From positions 41,777-105,776 of the forward strand of contig NZ_LMUT01000005.1 of the NCBI RefSeq assembly GCF_009765785.1: DNA of 64,000 nucleotides, in the 5' to 3' direction. The notes under the pieces were generated by a model. It was not told the DNA's origin, made no database searches, and saw only the letters and a program-made list of their open reading frames with translations. The translations under genes and the position numbers were made by a program. Source of the stretch: Granulicella sp. L46. Its GTDB lineage: Bacteria > Acidobacteriota > Terriglobia > Terriglobales > Acidobacteriaceae. Positions 48,645-57,868 of the stretch are shown in pieces (the stretch's first letter is position 1; every line of letters begins with the position of its first letter).

Positions 48645-49301
48645 TCACATCACCTGCCCTTCTATACGTTTCAAAAGCCTTGCAAGTTCACTGCGCCCAC
48701 GGCTGATCCGGCTCTTCACGGTGCCTTGGGGTACACCTAAAATCTCTGCGATCTCTTTGTAATCCATATCTTCCAGATCACGCAAAATTACCGCTTCCCG
48801 CAAATCGGGAGACACCTGCTTGAGTGCCTCTTGAATCTGTGCCTTCAGTTCCAACCCGGCAACATGCTGCTCCTGACTCTTGCCGCCATCGGTCAGGCGT
48901 TCCGCTTTGGTCGGTCCATCTTCTTCGCCTTCGTAGCCTTCGTCCAGCGAATCGCTCACACGTTCCAGGCGTGACCGACGATAATTGTCGACGAGCAGAT
49001 TCCGGGTAAGAGTCGTGAGCCAAGTCGTGAAACTGCCCTTTTCCGGATCGAAACTTGCTAAGTTCTTATACATCTTCAGAAAAGCTTCCTGGGACAAATC
49101 CTCTGCATCGCTCTGCGACCCAGTAAACCTGTAGCAGATCCCATAGATTCTACGATGCTGCGACTTGGCTAGTTGCTCCCAGGCCTGGGCGTCTCCAGCA
49201 AGGCAACGAACTGCCAGGTCCGCTAACGCTTTCTGCTCGGCGAGAGCCGCAGTTCGGTCGCCCTGTAGCTGGGTCTGCGACTTTGGCTCTTCGGGCGACA
49301 T
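48645..49301 (-). CDS. ECF sigma-70 factor
   Basis: A 218-residue extracytoplasmic-function sigma factor. Region 2 is seen at QHRRIYGICYRFTGSQSDAEDLSQEAFLKMYKNL and the -10-binding part GSFTTWLTTLTRNLLVDNYRRSR. Region 4 (VSPDLREAVILRDLEDMDYKEIAEILGVPQGTVKSRISRGR) recognises -35. An acidic linker of about 40 residues separates them. The frame is open to 49457, but ATG 49301 with GAGG at six bases is preferred. It heads the operon sigma, anti-sigma, zinc-ribbon protein, DUF4097 protein, all tightly spaced. Confidence 0.88.
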   Translation of the reverse strand: MSPEEPKSQTQLQGDRTAALAEQKALADLAVRCLAGDAQAWEQLAKSQHRRIYGICYRFTGSQSDAEDLSQEAFLKMYKNLASFDPEKGSFTTWLTTLTRNLLVDNYRRSRLERVSDSLDEGYEGEEDGPTKAERLTDGGKSQEQHVAGLELKAQIQEALKQVSPDLREAVILRDLEDMDYKEIAEILGVPQGTVKSRISRGRSELARLLKRIEGQVM

Positions 49302-49581
49302 GTGCGCCTCGGCGAGGCGAATCTCCTTGGAAAGCGGCTGTTGTATCCGATGGGTCTTGTCGCGCGTCAGCGGGGTTGACCCGAAGCGTGCGGGCGGCAC
49401 CGCCAGAGGTGTCTTTGCACACCGTCCAAAGAGTGCCGGAATGGTCGCGCTCGCCATAGATTGTCATACGTAAAAGCTGCGGGAGCGGTTCCATTGGGGC
49501 AAAGCAGGCTGCAGCGAACCGGTATCAGCCCATGGTATCTGGCTTTGACCGGCCGCTGGCGCCTTTTTCGCGTTTATTGGC

Positions 49582-50112
49582 CTAGGGTTTGATCACTCCG
49601 CAGGCGATCCTGTTTCCTGAATCCCCGCTTGGATCGGTCTTTTGGTCGTCGGCCTTGGCATGGACCACGATCGAAGTCCCCCCGTTTAGAAACAGCGAAT
49701 TAGGTGCTGCCGGGTCCATCGAAATCGACTGAAGTACAAAGGTCGCCGACCCCATATGATTCTCGCCGACGGAGACACTTTCTGGCATGTCGCCGTTGTG
49801 GTGTCCCATAGGGTTCTGGTAGCCGTGGTGTTTGCCATCGGGGTTGAAGTGTCCGCCAGCACCCTTGAAGTCGGGTGCATCACAGACCGGATTTTGGTGG
49901 ATATGCACGGCATGGAGTCCAAATTCGAGGTTTTTCAGTTCGATTTTGACTTTCACGCCCTTCTTCACGGCCTTGAAGGTTGCAGAGCCGGCGTCCTGGC
50001 CGGTCGCGCTCAAAATCGGAACCTTTATTTGCTTGGGAGCTTCTTGGCCGCGAGCTCCAGAGGCTGCCATAGCCGTTAAGATCAAACCTGTCGTCAACCA
50101 TCCAAAGCGCAT
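49582..50112 (-). CDS. sodC: Copper/zinc superoxide dismutase
   Basis: Removes superoxide in the periplasm or outside the cell. The 176-residue product starts with a signal peptide (MRFGWLTTGLILTAMAASGARGQ). The metal and disulfide residues are visible: HAVHIHQNPVCDAPDF, GGHFNPDGKHHG, the stretch HHNGDMPESVSV and, at the end, GNRIACGVI. ATG 50112 follows GGGAGG; the open frame further upstream runs into the divergent tdk gene and was not used. Confidence 0.92.
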   Translation of the reverse strand: MRFGWLTTGLILTAMAASGARGQEAPKQIKVPILSATGQDAGSATFKAVKKGVKVKIELKNLEFGLHAVHIHQNPVCDAPDFKGAGGHFNPDGKHHGYQNPMGHHNGDMPESVSVGENHMGSATFVLQSISMDPAAPNSLFLNGGTSIVVHAKADDQKTDPSGDSGNRIACGVIKP

Positions 50113-50185
50113 AAGAGACCTCCCGATACATCGGTCAGCATACCTCAGTTGTCCACCGCTTCGCACCAATTTACGATAGGCACCT

Positions 50186-50812
50186 ATGGCATCCACGAAT
50201 CTTCCCGGTGTTCTCGAAGTCATCACGGGTCCGATGTTTTCGGGCAAGAGCGAGGAATTGATACGGCGTCTGAAGCGCGCCCGGATTGCTCGCCAGCGCG
50301 TCGCCTGTTTCAAACCCGATATTGACCTCCGCTACCACCGGTCCGCCATCGCCAGCCACAGCGCGCAGACGCATGAGGCAACCACCGTGGCCAATGTCGA
50401 ATACCTACGGGAGGCGCTCTATCCGCAGCTCGATACGATCGAAGTCATCGGCATCGATGAGGTCCAGTTCTTCGATGCGGGAATTGTTCCACTCGCGGTC
50501 GATCTTATTGCGCTGGGAAAACGCGTCCTCATGGCGGGCCTCGACACTACGTTCGCAGCCGAGCCGTTTGGGCCTGTCCCTAACCTGATGGCCATTGCTG
50601 ACACGGTTACGAAGCTCTCGGCTGTGTGCATGGTTTGTGGCGCTGCTGCAATTCATACCCAGCGGCTGGGGCAGAGCCAGGAGCTTGTTGTCGTTGGGGC
50701 GGCGGGGCTTTATGAAGCCCGTTGCCGCGCGCATTTCCATCCGTATCAGGACGAGCACGCCTCAGAGCAGCTGGAACTGACGTCGGTGGTAGAAATTCCC
50801 AGGACCGCCTAA
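50186..50812 (+). CDS. tdk: Thymidine kinase
   Basis: Phosphorylates thymidine with ATP in the salvage pathway; type II (bacterial) kinase. The 208-residue product has the P-loop GPMFSGKSEELIRR near the N-terminus, ACFKPDIDLRY, the Walker B-like VIGIDEVQFFDAGI and the lasso/zinc part VCMVCGAAAI with YEARCRAHF near the C-terminus. Length is normal. It is divergent from sodC with a 73-bp gap. Confidence 0.94.
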   Translation: MASTNLPGVLEVITGPMFSGKSEELIRRLKRARIARQRVACFKPDIDLRYHRSAIASHSAQTHEATTVANVEYLREALYPQLDTIEVIGIDEVQFFDAGIVPLAVDLIALGKRVLMAGLDTTFAAEPFGPVPNLMAIADTVTKLSAVCMVCGAAAIHTQRLGQSQELVVVGAAGLYEARCRAHFHPYQDEHASEQLELTSVVEIPRTA

Positions 50813-50826
50813 GAGTTTCGTCTTCA

Positions 50827-52098
50827 CTAGGGCTCCGCTGGGAAGGCCTTCGGCTGTCGGGCAAAATGCCACATAACGACTGCCATCAAAGCGCAAGCGG
50901 CAATGCTTAAACCGCCGTCAATCAGATACATACGCGCCAGCCCGTGGCTGTCGTAGACCCGCCCGTCCAGGACGCCCATGTAGAGGATCGGAATCACGGT
51001 CGCGGAGGTAAGCAGGCTGAACTGGGTTGCGGCGAGGGGATTGTTTCTCCCGATGGTGGCAAAACAAATGGCTACCGCGGCTGTGAAGCTGAGGGCTTGA
51101 ACCACGTTCTCGCCTAGAAACGCCAGGGCGAAGGTGGCGGGTGTTCGAGGGAGCAGAAGGAGGGTCAGGGTGAAGAGGCTGCCTACTGTACCGATCAGTA
51201 AGTAAAGGGGAAGGGATTTGATCCAGCGGGCGAAGAGGGGTAGCAGGAGGCAAGCGGTGGCCCCTGCTAGTGCGAGGACAACTCCGCCCATGCGACCAAC
51301 GAAAGCTGGCGAGGTGTGAAAGTCTGCGGAGACGCCACCGAGTTGGTTGGTGAGGGCGAAAGAGCCTGTGGGCGCGGCAAACAATAGCAGCGTAAGGACT
51401 ACCTCGCGTCGCTTGACGAGGGAAGCGAGTTCTGAGAACAGCTTTTTGAAGCCGTCCCGGGCTAGATTCAGGGTGGATTTCGCGGCGTCTGGGGAGGTTA
51501 GCTCTGGAACCGGGATCCAAGGGAAGACGGCGGCGGGAAGCACGACGAGGGCACCAAGGAGTGGGGCGATGATGGTTAGGGGTAAGCGGCGCATGCCTTC
51601 GGCTGCGAGGCCGGCCATCAGACCGTTGCCTAGAAAGAGCCCGACCTGGGTCCAGGCGCTTAGGCGGGCGCCTTCGTGGTTCGGATTGTCTCCGTCAGAT
51701 TCGGCAACGTCCGGGATGACGCCTGCTAGCCATCCACCGAGGGCGTTGGAGCTCAGGACGGAGGCTGCGTAGGCGATCATCAGCAGGATTTCCAGTGTGA
51801 GCAGGTGCCCGCGCATAAGTACAGCTGTCATCAGTCCGATACCCGCAAGTGCTGCAAAGAGAGTGGCATAGAAGCGGCGGGTGAAACGGATGTCGAGCAT
51901 GGGGCCGAGCAGGAAGACCCAGAACCCGGGGGAGAGGCAGGCGGCGCTGATGGCGGCGATTTTGATTTCGGGGACGCCCTGTGCAGCGAGCATCTGGGGC
52001 AAGGGCAGCACGATGAAGCCGCCCGCGAGGCCGATGGTGGCGTTTGAGAGGCCCATCAGCCACACGGGGGCTCGTCGGCGATGGGTGCTGGGGGGCAT
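50827..52098 (-). CDS. MFS transporter, AmpG-like
   Basis: A 423-residue inner-membrane transporter with about twelve hydrophobic segments. Early residues include APVWLMGLSNATIGLAGGFIVLPLPQML and a loop LDIRFTRRFYATLF. The proteins most like it by pattern are the AmpG/PAT permeases, but the substrate is not evident. The frame is open to 52230; ATG 52098 gives a sensible N-terminus, although its ribosome site is weak. It follows the VOC gene and trpD on the same strand with short gaps. Confidence 0.75.
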   Translation of the reverse strand: MPPSTHRRRAPVWLMGLSNATIGLAGGFIVLPLPQMLAAQGVPEIKIAAISAACLSPGFWVFLLGPMLDIRFTRRFYATLFAALAGIGLMTAVLMRGHLLTLEILLMIAYAASVLSSNALGGWLAGVIPDVAESDGDNPNHEGARLSAWTQVGLFLGNGLMAGLAAEGMRRLPLTIIAPLLGALVVLPAAVFPWIPVPELTSPDAAKSTLNLARDGFKKLFSELASLVKRREVVLTLLLFAAPTGSFALTNQLGGVSADFHTSPAFVGRMGGVVLALAGATACLLLPLFARWIKSLPLYLLIGTVGSLFTLTLLLLPRTPATFALAFLGENVVQALSFTAAVAICFATIGRNNPLAATQFSLLTSATVIPILYMGVLDGRVYDSHGLARMYLIDGGLSIAACALMAVVMWHFARQPKAFPAEP

Positions 52099-52127
52099 CG
52101 CCACAGTGTACGGCAGAGTGGTTGTTC

Positions 52128-52508
52128 CTAAGATTCCAGCGGTTGCCAGAGTTCTACGCGATTGCCGTCGCAGTCCTTGATCCAAGCGAATTTTCCGTAG
52201 GAAGCGTCGTCGCGCTTGGGGTCGATCCATACGCCCGCTGCGCTAAGTGATGCAAGCAGGGCATCTAGGTCGTCTACGCGGTAGTTGACCATGAACTGCT
52301 GCTGGCCGTCGCCGAAGTAGCTGGTGTCCTGGGGGAAGGCGGACCAGGCGGTCATGCCGGTGCCGGCGGGGACTTCGTCAGACCACTGGAAGGCGGCGCC
52401 GTTGAAGTCGCTGAGGGTGATGCCGAGGTGTTCGGCGTACCATTTTGCCGTTGCCTTTGGGTCGTTGGAGCGGAGGAAGACTCCGCCGATGCCTGTAACT
52501 CTTGCCAT
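52128..52508 (-). CDS. VOC family protein (glyoxalase/bleomycin-resistance fold)
   Basis: A 126-residue one-module-pair VOC protein. The two beta-alpha-beta units are visible at VTGIGGVFLRSNDPKATAKWYAEHLGI and FMVNYRVDDLDALLASLSAAGV, ending FAWIKDCDGNRVELWQP, where the glutamate is the usual metal ligand. Function cannot be fixed from the sequence. It lies 9 bp after trpD and 29 bp before the transporter gene. Confidence 0.85.
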   Translation of the reverse strand: MARVTGIGGVFLRSNDPKATAKWYAEHLGITLSDFNGAAFQWSDEVPAGTGMTAWSAFPQDTSYFGDGQQQFMVNYRVDDLDALLASLSAAGVWIDPKRDDASYGKFAWIKDCDGNRVELWQPLES

Positions 52509-52517
52509 ATGAGCCTC

Positions 52518-53534
52518 TTAGGTTTGCTGGAGAGCGTTGATGAGGTGGGTGACGGCGCCGGTGTCGATGGTAGTGGCTGCCAGTTGGATGCCGTCGCGAA
52601 GGTTGCTGGCGAGGCCGCCGACAACCAGGACGGCGGCTGCGTTCAGCAGGACTACGTCTCTGGCCGGGCCTTGTTTTCCGGTGAAGATCGCTTTTAGAAT
52701 CAGGGCGTTGTCGGAAGCGTTGCCACCGGCCAGGGCGGAGAGGGGGGCGCGCTGGAGGCCTAAATCTTCGGGGGTTATGGTGTATTCGGTGACGTTTCCG
52801 TTGCGGAGTTCGGCAATTTCGGAGGGACCGGAGAGGGCTAGCTCGTCTAGGCCACCGTCGCCGTGGACTACCATGGCGTGGTGGATGTCAAGTAGAATCA
52901 TGGCGTTGGCGACTAGGGGGACTAGGCGGGACTGGTAGACGCCCATGACCTGGCGGCGGGCTCCGGCGGGGTTGAGGAGGGGGCCCAAGATGTGCAGGAT
53001 GGAGCGCACGCCGAGGGCTTTGCGGACTGGCATAACTGCTTTCAATTGAGGATGATGCGAAGGGGCCAGGAGGAAGGCAAAGTGGCGGGTGCGGAGGGCC
53101 TGGGCGGCTTCGGTGGGGGAGAGGTGGATGGGGATGCCGAGGGCTTCGAGGACGTCTCCGGAGCCGCAGATCGAAGTGACGGCGCGGTTGCCGTGCTTGG
53201 CTACGCGGATTCCGGCGGCTGCAGCGACAAGGGCGGCGGCGGTGGAGATGTTGAAGGTGCCGCTGGCATCGCCTCCGGTGCCGCAGGTGTCGACGAGCTC
53301 CTGCTGCTCTATCTGGCTGAGGGGAAGGATGTTCGCCGCATTACGGAGGGTGGAGGCGAAGCCGGCGATCTCGGCGGAGGTCTCGCCGCGGGCGGCCAGG
53401 GCGCCGAGGAGGGCGGCTAATTCAATGTCGCTGGCTTGGCCGGCGAGGATGCGTTCCATGAGCGCGGAGGCCTCGGAACGCGAGAGGGTTTCGCGCTGTT
53501 CGAGGATGCGGCGGAGCTCGTTCTGGATAGACAT
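52518..53534 (-). CDS. trpD: Anthranilate phosphoribosyltransferase
   Basis: Second step of tryptophan biosynthesis: joins anthranilate and PRPP. The 338-residue product has the N-terminal helical domain (SRSEASALMERILAGQASDIELAALLGALAARGE) and the PRPP-binding VDTCGTGGDASGTFNISTAAALVAAAAG. KHGNRAVTSICGSGDVLEALG and VVHGDGGLDELALSGPSEIAELR are also present. Complete by length. No other trp gene is present nearby. Three operator-like palindromes lie upstream between it and the divergent sucC gene. Confidence 0.94.
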   Translation of the reverse strand: MSIQNELRRILEQRETLSRSEASALMERILAGQASDIELAALLGALAARGETSAEIAGFASTLRNAANILPLSQIEQQELVDTCGTGGDASGTFNISTAAALVAAAAGIRVAKHGNRAVTSICGSGDVLEALGIPIHLSPTEAAQALRTRHFAFLLAPSHHPQLKAVMPVRKALGVRSILHILGPLLNPAGARRQVMGVYQSRLVPLVANAMILLDIHHAMVVHGDGGLDELALSGPSEIAELRNGNVTEYTITPEDLGLQRAPLSALAGGNASDNALILKAIFTGKQGPARDVVLLNAAAVLVVGGLASNLRDGIQLAATTIDTGAVTHLINALQQT

Positions 53535-53642
53535 TGCGCTTCTGAGCGTATCAAACGTGTATGACTTAGCCCTGTTTCGGGCTCCAAATCGGGGTGTTTA
53601 GCATAGTTTTACGCGGTGCGGCGGGCAGGTTTTGGGTCGAAA

Positions 53643-53724
53643 TGTAAAGCGTGCTTGACACTTTTGGGCGTCAATGTAAAGCGTGCTTTACAGCCGACCT
53701 AACGAAAGTCAAGCTTCCTTGACA
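53643..53724. promoter_or_regulatory. Three 18-bp palindromic operators at 32-bp spacing
   Basis: TGTAAAGCGTGCTTGACA (53643-53660), TGTAAAGCGTGCTTTACA (53675-53692, perfect palindrome) and AGTCAAGCTTCCTTGACA (53707-53724) begin exactly 32 bp apart, about three helical turns. They share an inverted TGTMAAG / CTTKACA pattern. The third ends in TTGACA, which could be a -35 box toward sucC. They lie in the divergent trpD-sucC region and look like sites for a dimeric repressor or activator. Confidence 0.65.
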
Positions 53725-53854
53725 TTGATAGAAATCGCACAATCTTTCCGATTATCGCCGCGTGGGTTTGCTAGTCGTTCGAGCGAGTCACTAGGATGAT
53801 TTCGATGGCGTGAAGAAAAGCCGTCCTACTTGAAACTGCAAGGCTGGAGTCCGC

Positions 53855-55027
53855 ATGAAGATCCACGAGTACCAAGGGAAAGAGATTCTGCGCAAGTATG
53901 GAGTGACTGTTCCCAATGGGGAGATGGCGACGACCCTGGAGGAGGCAGACACGGCGGCGAAGCAGCTTTTCTCTGAGGGGAACGCGGTGGTTGTCGTCAA
54001 GGCGCAGATTCACGCGGGGGGACGTGGGAAGGGCGGCGGGGTGAAGCTGGCGAAGTCGATGACGGAGGCGGCTGCCGCGTCGAAGGCGATTTTGGGAATG
54101 CAGTTGGTGACTCACCAGACGGGGCCGCAGGGGCAGAAGGTGCAGCGGCTGCTGATCGAGGCTGGGTCGGCGATTGAGCGCGAGCTTTATTTGGGGTTGG
54201 TGCTGGATCGTGCGTCGGCGCAGGTGGTGTTTATGGCGTCGCAGGCGGGCGGCATGGACATTGAAGAGGTGGCGCACGATACGCCGGAGAAGATCTTCAA
54301 GGAGTATGTGGATCCGGCGATTGGATTTCAGCCGTACCAGGCTCGCAAGCTGGCGTTCAAGCTGGGGCTGGCGCCGGCGCAGATTGGCGAAGCGGCTCGG
54401 CTCATGATGGGGATGTACAAGGCGTTCATGGATACCGACTCGACGTTGATGGAGATCAATCCGTTCATCACGACGAAGGATGGGAAACTGCTGGCGCTGG
54501 ATTGCAAGATGAACTTCGACGATAACGCGATGTTCCGGCATAAGGATTTGAAGGAGCTGCGGGATATTTCGGAAGAGGATCCGCTGGAGGTTGAGGCGAG
54601 CAAGTTTGCGCTGAATTACATCAAGCTGGATGGGTCGATTGCGTGCATGGTGAATGGCGCTGGGTTGGCTATGGCGACTATGGACATCATCAAGTATGCG
54701 GGTGGAGCGCCGGCGAACTTTTTGGATGTGGGCGGCGGCGCGAATCAGGAACAGATTGAGAATGCGTTTGGGATTTTGTTGAGTGACCCGAATGTGAAGG
54801 CGATTTTCATTAATATTTTTGGCGGCATCCTTCGTGTGGATGTGCTGGCTACTGCGGTTGTTGCTGCGGCGAAAAAACTCAACGTTCACTTGCCGATTAT
54901 TCTTCGGCTTGAAGGAACGAACGTTGAGGAGGGCCGGAAGATTATTGCGGAATCTGGAATGAAGGTGCAGATTGGCGCGACGATGAAGGAAGCGGCGGAT
55001 TTGGCGGTTGCTGCGGCGAAGGGTTGA
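53855..55027 (+). CDS. sucC: Succinyl-CoA synthetase, beta subunit
   Basis: Makes succinate and a nucleoside triphosphate from succinyl-CoA in the citric-acid cycle, together with SucD. The 390-residue product starts [17 protein letters not shown], with an ATP-grasp domain ([49 protein letters not shown]). The C-terminal CoA-ligase part has [30 protein letters not shown] and [16 protein letters not shown] precedes ATG 53855 by six bases. It is separated from sucD by a monooxygenase gene, which is unusual. Confidence 0.95.
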   Translation: MKIHEYQGKEILRKYGVTVPNGEMATTLEEADTAAKQLFSEGNAVVVVKAQIHAGGRGKGGGVKLAKSMTEAAAASKAILGMQLVTHQTGPQGQKVQRLLIEAGSAIERELYLGLVLDRASAQVVFMASQAGGMDIEEVAHDTPEKIFKEYVDPAIGFQPYQARKLAFKLGLAPAQIGEAARLMMGMYKAFMDTDSTLMEINPFITTKDGKLLALDCKMNFDDNAMFRHKDLKELRDISEEDPLEVEASKFALNYIKLDGSIACMVNGAGLAMATMDIIKYAGGAPANFLDVGGGANQEQIENAFGILLSDPNVKAIFINIFGGILRVDVLATAVVAAAKKLNVHLPIILRLEGTNVEEGRKIIAESGMKVQIGATMKEAADLAVAAAKG

Positions 55028-55055
55028 GCTCCGACTGATTTATTGGATACCACGC

Positions 55056-56231
55056 ATGCGCGCTATTGACGGAAAGAAGATCGCACTTGTCGGCGGAGGT
55101 CCGGGAGGACTTACGCTGGCACGGCTGCTTCAAATGGGTGGCGCGGACGTTGCGGTTTATGAGCGTGACCAGAGCCGCGAGGCACGCGTGCAGGGGAGTG
55201 CGCTGGATTTGCATGAGGATTCCGGGCTGGCGGCGCTCGATGCCGGGGGACTGATGGATGCGTTCTGGGCGAATCACCGTGCGGATCTTGATCGCCTTCG
55301 GTTGACGGATCAGGACGGCGTGATTCTGCACGATCACGAGCGGAAGATGTCGGGGGCGGGCAAGCGTCCTGAGATCGAGCGCGGTCCGCTGCGCGATCTG
55401 TTGCTGGATTCGCTGCGGCCTGGGACGGTGCATTGGGACCGGAGGCTGGAGGGTGCAGAGATTTCCGGCGAAAAGGTAAAGCTGCAGTTTGCTGGTGGGG
55501 AAAGTGTGTTGGCCGATGTGGCGATTGGTTGCGACGGAGCGAACTCGCGGTTGCGGGCGGTGGTGACGCCTATCCGTCCTGAGTATGTCGGGGTGGCGCT
55601 GGTGGAAGGCGTTGTTGTTGCGGCGAAAGACGCGGTGCCGGAGTTGTGGAAGCTGTTGGGCGGAGCAGCGTTAATTGCGCTGGGCAGCGAGCGAACGATC
55701 GGGATGGGGACCAAGCCTGACGGAAGCATCCTGTTCTACGCCGGGCTGAAAAGCGCGGATGCGGAAGGTAGACAGAGGCTGGAAGCGGCCGACGACGCGG
55801 ACAAGCGCGTGGCGTGGTTTCATGAGAACTTCGAGGGCTGGAGTGCGCTGTGGGAACCGCTGTTTGCGAAGGCGAAGTCGACGGTGTGGCGGCCGCTGTT
55901 GGTGTGTCCTGAAGATCAGCATTGGGATCCAAAGCCGAACGTTACGCTGATCGGAGATGCGGCGCACGTGATGCCACCGTATGCAGGCGAAGGCGTGAAC
56001 ATGGCGATGCTTGATGCGCTGGTGCTGTCGCGGGAGTTGCTGCAGGAAGGCGATGCCGGAAGCGCGATCGCGCGTTACGAGGCAGAGATGTTTGAGCGCA
56101 TGCGGGGCATGACGAGCGACACGATGATGAATACCGAGATGTTTTACTCGACGGACGCAGCGGATCGCGTGGTTGGGTTGTTTCAAAGTTTTGCGGGAGC
56201 GGCATCAAGCGCTTCTGCAGCACAGAATTGA
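55056..56231 (+). CDS. TetX-like FAD-dependent monooxygenase
   Basis: A 391-residue flavoprotein hydroxylase. It has an N-terminal FAD fold (KIALVGGGPGGLTLARLLQMGG), the block GSALDLHEDSGLAALDAGGL, the second part DVAIGCDGANSRLR and the flavin-contact motif TLIGDAAHVMPPYAGEGVNMAMLDAL. The order and wording resemble TetX and related enzymes that oxidise aromatic or polyketide compounds; whether it acts on tetracycline is not shown here. It sits between sucC (28-bp gap) and sucD (41-bp gap) on the same strand. The frame is open back to 55008; ATG 55056 starts at the flavin fold. Confidence 0.82.
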   Translation: MRAIDGKKIALVGGGPGGLTLARLLQMGGADVAVYERDQSREARVQGSALDLHEDSGLAALDAGGLMDAFWANHRADLDRLRLTDQDGVILHDHERKMSGAGKRPEIERGPLRDLLLDSLRPGTVHWDRRLEGAEISGEKVKLQFAGGESVLADVAIGCDGANSRLRAVVTPIRPEYVGVALVEGVVVAAKDAVPELWKLLGGAALIALGSERTIGMGTKPDGSILFYAGLKSADAEGRQRLEAADDADKRVAWFHENFEGWSALWEPLFAKAKSTVWRPLLVCPEDQHWDPKPNVTLIGDAAHVMPPYAGEGVNMAMLDALVLSRELLQEGDAGSAIARYEAEMFERMRGMTSDTMMNTEMFYSTDAADRVVGLFQSFAGAASSASAAQN

Positions 56232-56272
56232 ATACAAGCCGCGCATTGCGTGGGCTTGATAGGAGAACGTGA

Positions 56273-57145
56273 ATGTCAGTATTGGTTGGCAAGGGAACGC
56301 GGCTTATTGTGCAGGGGATTACTGGGCGTGAAGGGTCGTTTCATGCCAAGGGATGCGCGGAGTATGGGACGAAGGTGGTGGGCGGCGTTACGCCGGGTAA
56401 GGGCGGGACTACGTTTGAGGGGTGGCCGGTTTTTAATACCGTCGATGAAGCGGTGAAGGAGACGGGTGCGAATGCGACGATGATCTTTGTGCCGCCACCG
56501 GCTGCTGCGGATGGAATTCTGGAGGCGACGGCTGCGGGGATTCCGCTGATCGTTTGCATCACTGAGGGGATTCCGGTGCTGGATATGGTGAAGGTTTGGG
56601 AGGTCGTGCGGAAGTCGAAGTCACGGCTGATTGGGCCGAATTGTCCCGGGGTGATTTCGCCGGGGAAGGCGAAGATCGGGATTATGCCGGGGCGGATTCA
56701 TAAAGAGGGTTCGGTGGGGATTGTTTCGCGGTCGGGCACGCTGACGTATGAGGCGGTGTATCAGCTGACGCAGCGGGGGATTGGGCAGTCGACCGCGATT
56801 GGAATTGGTGGCGACCCGATTATTGGAACGAATCATATCGACGCGCTGCGGTTGCTGAATGATGATCCGGATACTGAGGCGATCATCATGATTGGTGAGA
56901 TTGGTGGAACAGCGGAAGAGGCTGCGGCTGACTTTGTTAAGCAGTACGTGAAGAAGCCGGTGGTTGGATTTATTGCGGGGCAGACGGCCCCTCCGGGGCG
57001 ACGGATGGGGCATGCGGGCGCGATTATTTCTGGCGGCGAGGGGACGGCGGAGAGCAAGATGGCGGCGATGATGGCTGCGGGGATCCACGTGGTGAAGTCG
57101 CCGGCAGAGATTGGCGAGACGATGCAGCGGGTGATGGGGAAGTAG
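56273..57145 (+). CDS. sucD: Succinyl-CoA synthetase, alpha subunit
   Basis: The 290-residue partner of SucC. It begins [25 protein letters not shown], the CoA-binding Rossmann part, then [19 protein letters not shown] and [21 protein letters not shown]. The phosphorylated histidine is in [19 protein letters not shown] precedes ATG 56273. Identification is secure; its distance from sucC is explained by the inserted monooxygenase gene. Confidence 0.95.
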   Translation: MSVLVGKGTRLIVQGITGREGSFHAKGCAEYGTKVVGGVTPGKGGTTFEGWPVFNTVDEAVKETGANATMIFVPPPAAADGILEATAAGIPLIVCITEGIPVLDMVKVWEVVRKSKSRLIGPNCPGVISPGKAKIGIMPGRIHKEGSVGIVSRSGTLTYEAVYQLTQRGIGQSTAIGIGGDPIIGTNHIDALRLLNDDPDTEAIIMIGEIGGTAEEAAADFVKQYVKKPVVGFIAGQTAPPGRRMGHAGAIISGGEGTAESKMAAMMAAGIHVVKSPAEIGETMQRVMGK

Positions 57146-57310
57146 TAGAACAGGGGATAGGGGATAGAGTGTAGAGGATAGAGAAAGGCGAGGCTTGGGC
57201 GGAGATTGGTGGGGACACGGTTGTTGGGGCTGGGCTTGCATCTAACGAAGTGTCGGCCCAATTTTTGAAGAGCCTTCTGCAGCGGGCGTGGATGCCCGAG
57301 CGAGGCTTTT

Positions 57311-57694
57311 GTGCAAAAGCGAATTCTGGTTGTTTCCCATGATCCGGTGTTGAGAGATTCACGATCGGCGTTGCTGCTGCACGCCGGGTTTGCGGTGTCC
57401 GCTGTCGGTCACAATGATGAAGCGATGGCGTTGATGGTGCAGAACACCTTTGATGTGGTGGTGATTGGGCGAAACTCGCATTGGCCGGAGATGGGGCTGG
57501 ATGAGCGTGTGCGGGCGATTTATCCCGAACAATTGATTGTGAAGATTGCGCAGGCGGGCGAGCCAAAGAGCATGTTCTGTTCGCGCATTACGGACTCGTT
57601 TCCAACCAACGTTCTGGAAGCGGTGAACGAGGTGCTGGGCGGTGCGGATCCGCTCGGAGGATCGTTTGGAGCGTTCGCTGTCGAGGGGAATTGA
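57311..57694 (+). CDS. Degenerate receiver-domain protein
   Basis: A 127-residue single-domain protein with the receiver fold order: ILVVSHDPVLRDSRSALLLHAGFAVSAVG, then DEAMALMVQNTFDVVVIGRNSH. At the phosphoacceptor site the sequence has Gly-Arg (residues 53-54) instead of Asp, and the later Lys-Pro is absent, so it is not expected to be phosphorylated normally. It could be a non-enzymatic protein-protein module. GTG start with GAGG upstream. It lies after sucD on the same strand without a clear link. Confidence 0.65.
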   Translation: MQKRILVVSHDPVLRDSRSALLLHAGFAVSAVGHNDEAMALMVQNTFDVVVIGRNSHWPEMGLDERVRAIYPEQLIVKIAQAGEPKSMFCSRITDSFPTNVLEAVNEVLGGADPLGGSFGAFAVEGN

Positions 57695-57700
57695 TCGTGG

Positions 57701-57868
57701 CTAGCGGGTTTGCTGGCGGGAGTAGAAGGCCCAGGCGATGGCGAACATGACGGCTATCATGAAGGAAAGTTCCGCGTGGGGGCGGTTGCGGTAGTAGAGG
57801 TTGACGATGGCGTCGAAGGTCCAGGCAGCGGAGCCGACGGCCCATATCCATGCAGTGCGACGCATCAT
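57701..57868 (-). CDS. Small membrane protein
   Basis: A 55-residue protein starting ATG at 57868 with AAGGAGA close by. It has two hydrophobic stretches, AWIWAVGSAAWTFDAIVNLYY and LSFMIAVMFAIAWAFY, separated by RNRPHAE, so it is probably a two-helix membrane hairpin. The frame is open further upstream but without a good start. Its function is unknown. It converges on the degenerate-receiver gene and is divergent from the esterase gene. Confidence 0.6.
   Translation of the reverse strand: MMRRTAWIWAVGSAAWTFDAIVNLYYRNRPHAELSFMIAVMFAIAWAFYSRQQTR

Noticed and set aside
53771..54889. 372-codon frame antisense to sucC
   Set aside because: Basic, His/Arg/Leu-rich shadow of a well-identified gene.
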